From Methanobrevibacter sp. (GTDB taxonomy: Archaea; Methanobacteriota; Methanobacteria; Methanobacteriales; Methanobacteriaceae), in assembly GCA_017652345.1 (NCBI GenBank), contig JAGCBE010000117.1, positions 1 to 44,413 of the forward strand: a DNA stretch of 44,413 nucleotides, given 5' to 3'. Both the position numbers and the translations under genes were made by a program. Under the pieces are notes generated by a model that was given only the letters and a program-made list of their open reading frames with translations, was not told where the DNA came from and did not search any database. This document shows, piece by piece, positions 40,195 to 44,413 of the stretch (position 1 is the stretch's first letter; the number at the start of each line of letters is the position of its first letter).

Positions 40195-40556
40195 TCAAAA
40201 TCCTTTTCCACATTCATTTTCTTTTGTTCTATCACATATTGTTTTTTGATTCGTTCAACTGATTCAAGTGTATTTCTATATCCAATTACAAAAGTTCTAA
40301 CAAGTAAACTAGCACCATCAAAATCACTCACAAGAAATAATTTCCCAACAGAAATTGTAGGTCCGAATATATGCATTGTTATTTGAATTTCATTTCTAAC
40401 TTCAAACCATGTTTCTGTACGCAATTTATCAAAATGAAGTACACAAAATCCTTCATTATGAATGTACATACTTAATGAATTATTTGATTCAGAAACTTCA
40501 AGATTCAACTCATCAGCCAAAATTTTCAATTTATCAACAATTTCATTTGAAGTCAT
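40185..40556 (-). CDS. DF-tail family protein (123 aa)
   Basis: 123 aa. MTSNEIVDKLKILADELNLE, strands (SLSMYIHNEGFCVLHFDKL, IQITMHIFGPTISVGKLF) and helix ending KKMNVEKDFECS. Its ATG overlaps the preceding gene by 14 bases, so the codons for that gene's SNDFK tail also encode the first residues (MTSNE) here. Confidence 0.71.
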   Translation of the reverse strand: MTSNEIVDKLKILADELNLEVSESNNSLSMYIHNEGFCVLHFDKLRTETWFEVRNEIQITMHIFGPTISVGKLFLVSDFDGASLLVRTFVIGYRNTLESVERIKKQYVIEQKKMNVEKDFECS

Positions 40557-40908
40557 TGGATATTTCCTGTTTTTTAAGTTCTATCATAGTTTCTTTATGT
40601 TCTTTAATTTTCAATTCAGCAAATCTTTTCAAATGGTATAAATCTGGGAAATACAATTCTTCATATTTCTTATAATAAATCATTTCATAAAAGTTTTGTG
40701 TTCTGTCAGAATATCTAATTGTTGCTTTACCAAGTTTTGGTAAAGTAAATCTAAAATAAGTTTGATATCCGTATTCAGTTTCCAAACGTAAATCAATAGT
40801 CTTAGTTTCTGTAAAGCTATTCATACTTTCACATTTTTTGTAACCGATACTTAAACAGTAACTAACCAATTCATTGATAAAATATTCGTATGATAAAGAT
40901 ACAATCAT
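40543..40908 (-). CDS. DF-tail family protein (121 aa)
   Basis: 121 aa. MIVSLSYEYFINELVSYCLS, strands (TKTIDLRLETEYGYQTYFRF), a segment NFYEMIYYKKYEELYF and helix ending ELKKQEISNDFK. The next gene's ribosome site (CAGGAA) lies upstream of the DF codons, so the DF is not needed for it. Confidence 0.71.
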   Translation of the reverse strand: MIVSLSYEYFINELVSYCLSIGYKKCESMNSFTETKTIDLRLETEYGYQTYFRFTLPKLGKATIRYSDRTQNFYEMIYYKKYEELYFPDLYHLKRFAELKIKEHKETMIELKKQEISNDFK

Positions 40909-41363
40909 TGTTCAAATTCCGTATCAAGTTCAAACTTTCGTTTCTTTACTGTGGCAGTCTTTAAATGTTTGACCATTAATCCACAATATTCTTTAAAGAG
41001 TTTAAATTCGTTCTTATTACTCTTTATATCATTTTCATAAAAATAGATTCGCCTATCATAGGATGTCTTTATATTGACTTCATTCTTGATTTGTGTTTTC
41101 AAGAATTTCGTGGTAGTTTTCATTTCTACTCTAGTATCTATTTTGGCATAAATGGTATGAGCAGAATTAGCAACACTATTATACGGCTGTATAACAGAAA
41201 TATAGCCCAAATCAAATGCATTGTATTTTAACCTATAATTGCTATAAGGCTCAATTTCAATAACATTTATTCCACTGTTATTGGCTATACTAACCATTTC
41301 ATCAACTATTTGCTTTTCTTTTTCAGTAACATTCATATTAGTAATATTAGAAAATTCTGCCAA
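40905..41363 (-). CDS. DF-tail family protein (152 aa), start uncertain
   Basis: 152 aa from a TTG at 41363, or 143 aa from the ATG at 41336 (MNVTEKEKQIVDEMVSIA); neither has a good ribosome site. The body has NVIEIEPYSNYRLKYNAFDL and a Thr/Lys-rich stretch (DTRVEMKTTTKFLKTQI), ending KKRKFELDTEFEQ. A 28-base gap separates it from the gene at 41392, the only break in the coupled series. Confidence 0.65.
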   Translation of the reverse strand: MAEFSNITNMNVTEKEKQIVDEMVSIANNSGINVIEIEPYSNYRLKYNAFDLGYISVIQPYNSVANSAHTIYAKIDTRVEMKTTTKFLKTQIKNEVNIKTSYDRRIYFYENDIKSNKNEFKLFKEYCGLMVKHLKTATVKKRKFELDTEFEQ

Positions 41364-41391
41364 TTAGTAAACAATTTTTATGTAAAACTTT

Positions 41392-41703
41392 CTATACAAA
41401 GTCTTTACTCAATTCATAATGTTTTTTCTGTTGTAAACAGATTTTGTAACTTTTCCTAAATTTTTCCAAAGTGTTTATTAATTCTTGTTCATTGTGTGCC
41501 TCAATTCTATTTGAATCAGTCAATATACGGCCTTCTTTTGCATCGTAATAGCAAAGAGGATATATAATAACTAGACCACCTTGGAATGAAGTAACTTGGT
41601 AAACAGATAGGTCAATTTGACCTAAATAATACGAATGACTTAATTCACTTTTAATTAGACCATAGCTTTCACAAATCTTTTTATATCTTTCTAAATTTAT
41701 CAT
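41392..41703 (-). CDS. DF-tail family protein (103 aa)
   Basis: 103 aa. MINLERYKKICESYGLIKSE, strands (YLGQIDLSVYQVTSFQGGLV), and a helix LINTLEKFRKSYKICLQQKK ending ELSKDFV. Stop is TAG. Start overlaps the preceding stop (ATGA), with the preceding tail giving a full GAGGAGG. Confidence 0.71.
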   Translation of the reverse strand: MINLERYKKICESYGLIKSELSHSYYLGQIDLSVYQVTSFQGGLVIIYPLCYYDAKEGRILTDSNRIEAHNEQELINTLEKFRKSYKICLQQKKHYELSKDFV

Positions 41704-42095
41704 ACAAAGTCCTCCTCAATTTCTAAGATTTTCTTTTTTGACAATTCTTCTTTCAATTCTTTTGAATACACATCTTTCATTTGAACTGTCATATTGAGAA
41801 ATGCAATTAATCTAATCAAATGGTCTTCTATGACTTTAAAATCTTTAGTTGTAACATTACGATAAAATGATGAATACTTGAATGTATCATTGTGAATACC
41901 ATAGTATAAGTCGGCATAATCAACATTACCGTTAGCTGGAGTATAAGACATTAACTGTACACTCTTTCCTTCAACACCATATTTTTGAGTATTCAAGTAC
42001 AAACACCAACTATCTCTTTCATTGGTGTTTAGAACGAAATGTTCTTTATAACTTTCAATCAAGTTTTTAAAATCTTTTGGTCTAATCTGACTCAT
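41700..42095 (-). CDS. DF-tail family protein (131 aa)
   Basis: 131 aa. MSQIRPKDFKNLIESYKEHF, strands, a VTTKDFKVIEDHLIRLIAFL helix and an end KKKILEIEEDFV. GAG-GAG-GAC-TTT-GTA-TGA: the best Shine-Dalgarno in the series is encoded by its tail. Confidence 0.71.
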   Translation of the reverse strand: MSQIRPKDFKNLIESYKEHFVLNTNERDSWCLYLNTQKYGVEGKSVQLMSYTPANGNVDYADLYYGIHNDTFKYSSFYRNVTTKDFKVIEDHLIRLIAFLNMTVQMKDVYSKELKEELSKKKILEIEEDFV

Positions 42096-42394
42096 TTGAA
42101 ATCCTTTTCAATAGTTTTTAGTTTTCGTTTAACCAATATTTCTTTATATTGACCTATTAGTTTAGCCAATTGTTGTCTAGCCATCTTAGGTCTTAATTCC
42201 AATGAACCATAACAACAGATATATTTACCACAATCCACCAATTTCTCAGCAACACAGATTACTTTTTTCATATTATCAAATTTCATTACGAAATCCGCTG
42301 GATGTACATTTGGTAAAGTACAAATATATGAGTAATTAAATTCTAAATGAAATTCTTTTGCCATTTCATGATATTTTTCATAATATTGATTCAT
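42092..42394 (-). CDS. DF-tail family protein (100 aa)
   Basis: 100 aa. MNQYYEKYHEMAKEFHLEFN, strands (SYICTLPNVHPADFVMKFDN), cysteine-containing CGKYICCYGSLELRP and a helix LAKLIGQYKEILVKRKLK ending TIEKDFK. The tail codons hold AAAGGA for the next gene. Confidence 0.72.
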   Translation of the reverse strand: MNQYYEKYHEMAKEFHLEFNYSYICTLPNVHPADFVMKFDNMKKVICVAEKLVDCGKYICCYGSLELRPKMARQQLAKLIGQYKEILVKRKLKTIEKDFK

Positions 42395-42831
42395 CCAAAA
42401 TCCTCATTTAGTTTATAAAGTTTCATACTAGCCATTATTGCTTTACGATTATTATAGTAAAATGTCTTAAACTCGTCTATTGTCTTGAATCTTTCAATCT
42501 TTTGTGTAATATAATTTTTATAAGTATATCCAAGTTCGCCAAAATCCCAGTCATCATACTTAGCTTCAATAACTATATTTTGATTACAATAAGTAACTCT
42601 TATAATCCTGTCTTCACTGAATATAATACCTTCATCAATCGTTAAAAGAGCATCTCGTTCTTCTTTCAACATTTTATCAAACTGTCTTAGTATTGCAAAA
42701 TTTTCTTCACATTTTTGAAAATGTTTTTTAGAACGCTTCTTCAAACGAATGAAAGTTATTGTACCCATTCCAATAAAAAATAAAACAAACCCAAACATCG
42801 CAGAACAGTAAATAATAAATGGTACACTCAT
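42391..42831 (-). CDS. Membrane-anchored DF-tail family protein (146 aa)
   Basis: 146 aa from ATG 42831 (MSVPFIIYCSAMFGFVLFFI), which has GGAGG eight bases upstream; an earlier TTG at 42846 is rejected. The N-terminal helix is followed by a basic patch (RLKKRSKKHFQK) and a soluble domain ending YKLNEDFG. Positive-inside rule puts the domain and tail in the cytoplasm. Confidence 0.7.
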   Translation of the reverse strand: MSVPFIIYCSAMFGFVLFFIGMGTITFIRLKKRSKKHFQKCEENFAILRQFDKMLKEERDALLTIDEGIIFSEDRIIRVTYCNQNIVIEAKYDDWDFGELGYTYKNYITQKIERFKTIDEFKTFYYNNRKAIMASMKLYKLNEDFG

Positions 42832-42835
42832 AAGT

Positions 42836-43324
42836 CTATCCTCCAAAATCCCTTTTCATGTCTTGTAGTTTTTCTTCCATTTTGAATAATGTCTTTGCGT
42901 TCATTACACGAGTTACACAACTTTCAAAAAATGCAATGATTGATTCTTCAGTTTCATTGTCAAATTTTGTCATGGAATCAGACTTTGAATCAAATTCAGA
43001 AATATAATCAATGAAATCACCGTCTTCCGGTGTCCAAATATCACCCTTCGTGTGATTTGATGATACAGTATGATTACCCCAATAACTTGGCTGAATATGT
43101 GTACCTTCATAACAAATTCTTGTGTACATTGATGCACAATAGATATTGTATCTTAGATTTGGCTTATCTACGCACAAATTATAACCGACAAAACGGATTG
43201 AACCAAGCTTAATATGACCATACAAAAAGTCAAACCAACCAATGTCCCAACTAAAATTGGTCTCTAGATTGTGTCTTTTTGCAAATGCCTTTAGCTTCTT
43301 TTCAAAGCGTTTTGTCATTTTCAT
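42836..43324 (-). CDS. DF-tail family protein (162 aa)
   Basis: 162 aa. Basic start (MKMTKRFEKKLKAFAKRHNL), NFSWDIGWFDFLYGHIKLGS, an aromatic/His-rich loop (EGTHIQPSYWGNHTVSSNHT) and a helix ending LQDMKRDFGG. The GGAGGA codons after DF make the next ribosome site. Confidence 0.71.
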   Translation of the reverse strand: MKMTKRFEKKLKAFAKRHNLETNFSWDIGWFDFLYGHIKLGSIRFVGYNLCVDKPNLRYNIYCASMYTRICYEGTHIQPSYWGNHTVSSNHTKGDIWTPEDGDFIDYISEFDSKSDSMTKFDNETEESIIAFFESCVTRVMNAKTLFKMEEKLQDMKRDFGG

Positions 43325-43326
43325 GA

Positions 43327-43608
43327 TTAAAGTTCCTTGATTTGCTTCTTAAACCAATTCTTCAGTTCACTGAAAGGAATCTTTTCTTCAGTGTCACAAT
43401 CAATGATGGTGTATTCTTCATTAACAGTTGCATACTTGCCACTATCCAAATAAATTGTGTAACAAGACTTTTCAACCGTCTGTATTCCAGTACAAGTACC
43501 GTGAACATCAAGTTTCTTACCGAATGTGATGCCCTCAATCTTCTTTACAACAATGATTTGACTTTCTTCGTCTTCACGATTAGTTAATTTGATTTCAATT
43601 GCCTTCAT
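43327..43608 (-). CDS. Hypothetical protein (93 aa) heading the tail-family operon
   Basis: 93 aa. Beta-rich (MKAIEIKLTNREDEESQIIV, YTIYLDSGKYATVNEEYTII) with a helical end (SELKNWFKKQIKEL). No DF tail, GC-richer codons than the following genes. Its leader (ACTAACAACGAGGTAAC) matches those before 38871 and 7831. It could be an adaptor for the family, by position only. Confidence 0.72.
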   Translation of the reverse strand: MKAIEIKLTNREDEESQIIVVKKIEGITFGKKLDVHGTCTGIQTVEKSCYTIYLDSGKYATVNEEYTIIDCDTEEKIPFSELKNWFKKQIKEL

Positions 43609-43660
43609 TTGTTACCTCGTTGTTAGTTGTTTGACAAATTGAATTTTCATTCTAAGTTTA

Positions 43661-43689
43661 AATATAGAAAAACTATTGACGAGTGTCAA
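43661..43689 (-). promoter_or_regulatory. Promoter overlapping a terminator hairpin (tail-family operon)
   Basis: Minus strand: TTGACA (43684-43689), 17-base spacer, TATATT (43661-43666). A 12-bp perfect stem (43669-43680 with 43685-43696, loop of four) and TTTTT. The clearest example of the composite module. Confidence 0.9.
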
Positions 43690-43724
43690 TAGTTTTAAAC
43701 TTATTTTATGTAAATTTTTGTTTA

Positions 43725-44413
43725 CTAATCTTCAAAGTATGTTGGAAAATCAATCTTTAATTGGTTATAATTGTTTACATGAGTATCTTTAAAACAAGCT
43801 TGATGTGCAGTTGTTCTTTTTAAATATGGATGACTTTCACAAGCATCTATAAAAGCAGAAACATTAGTTCCAGATAAATTAGCTCCAGCAAACATATAAT
43901 CAAGTCTTTGTAGTCTTGAACAATTTGATATTAAATAATTCAATGCATTTGTAATATTTTTAAGACTTGTACATTGTGCAAACATATATTGTGCACTCAT
44001 AAGATTATTTAAACCATAGAATGAATCTGGTATTGCTGTTAAAGCTTTACAACCATTAAACATATTAGAACAATCTCGAGCAGATGATAATCCATACCAA
44101 TACATAGGTATAGAAGATAATGAGGAACAATACAAGAACATAGCATTTGTTGAAGTAACACTATCTAATCCATACCATTGTTCAGGAATACTAGACAATA
44201 CAGGGCAATTACCAAACATATACTTAGCATCTTGTACAGATTCTAATCCACTCCAAGAACTTGGAATGTTTTTTAATCTAGAATTGGCAAACAGACCGAC
44301 TGTAGAAGTCAAACTTGCCCAATTACCCCAAGCAGATGGAATACTTGTTAATGATGATGGCTGACAAGTATATTGCATATTTTCAATACTTGATACATTA
44401 CCCCATTGAACAA
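43725..44413 (-). CDS. Leucine-rich-repeat (DUF285/BspA-like) protein, 5' end cut
   Basis: The frame is open to the right edge (VQWGNVSSIENM precedes the first internal Met at 44378), giving about 229 visible residues. At least six repeats of about 27 residues read L-x-(S/N)-IP-x-x-W-x-GL-x-S-x-x-x-x-x-x-MF-x-x-C, e.g. SSIPEQWYGLDSV with MFLYCSSL, SSIPMYWYGLSSA with MFNGCKAL. This is the DUF285/BspA-type leucine-rich repeat used for surface or host recognition. In a phage a tail-fibre or adhesin role is likely. It ends YFED, then the module at 43661. No signal is visible because the start is outside. Confidence 0.85.
   Translation of the reverse strand, partial: VQWGNVSSIENMQYTCQPSSLTSIPSAWGNWASLTSTVGLFANSRLKNIPSSWSGLESVQDAKYMFGNCPVLSSIPEQWYGLDSVTSTNAMFLYCSSLSSIPMYWYGLSSARDCSNMFNGCKALTAIPDSFYGLNNLMSAQYMFAQCTSLKNITNALNYLISNCSRLQRLDYMFAGANLSGTNVSAFIDACESHPYLKRTTAHQACFKDTHVNNYNQLKIDFPTYFED

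Overview
The window is a densely packed, AT-rich stretch in which every supported gene (about 90) lies on the minus strand, so transcription runs from high to low coordinates. Gene overlaps of 1-14 bases (ATGA, TAATG) are the rule. There is no rRNA, tRNA, transposase or integrase. Two free-standing homing endonucleases, a sigma-70-family factor, a split NAD-dependent DNA ligase, a phage-style GroEL and dozens of unrecognised small proteins point to a large lytic-type bacteriophage. The standard code fits (TAA, TGA and TAG all end genes). Strong Shine-Dalgarno sites, a lipoprotein, a class-III-signal-like pilin mimic and 'HDT' repeat proteins suggest a Gram-negative host; its identity cannot be fixed from the sequence.

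Layout, right to left. 44413-43725: 5'-truncated leucine-rich-repeat (DUF285/BspA-like) protein. 43608-38986: operon of 12 genes, 11 of them members of a small-protein family with a shared C-terminal '(I/L)-E-K-D-F' tail. 38871-38512: single gene. 38423-36413: ligase N-terminal half and an HNH homing endonuclease. 36318-35096: CoaD-like adenylyltransferase operon. 35010-33369: small genes. 33271-31012: ligase C-terminal half and two large tail-family proteins. 30930-28507: sigma factor, two tail-family proteins and endonuclease V. 28426-25963: nicotinate phosphoribosyltransferase, then two tail-family genes. 25880-24468: Nudix hydrolase operon. 24387-22127: NadD-Nudix fusion operon. 22053-18690: a 733-aa unknown protein, a second unknown and a histidine phosphatase. 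18615-16344: nicotinamidase and NAD synthetase operon. 16275-15073: small genes. 15018-13463: M18 aminopeptidase. 13306-9885: Hsp20, VSR-like homing endonuclease and GroEL. 9786-1: small genes including membrane proteins, a lipoprotein, a Panacea-domain protein, a PQ-loop (SemiSWEET-like) protein and a possible primase-fold protein.

Three themes stand out. First, pncA, pncB, nadD(-nudix) and nadE together encode the whole Preiss-Handler route from nicotinamide to NAD+. They lie in three operons and sit beside an NAD+-consuming ligase, which would suit a phage that rebuilds NAD+ during infection or against NAD+-depleting defences. Second, about 33 small proteins share the DF tail; at many junctions the same codons also form the ribosome-binding site and start overlap of the next gene. 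Third, nearly every operon begins with TTGACA-N17-TATATT, and in many cases the -35 box lies inside the terminator hairpin of the preceding operon, giving compact terminator-promoter modules.

No gap between genes exceeds about 180 bases. The larger gaps hold promoters, terminators or the structured Hsp20 leader.
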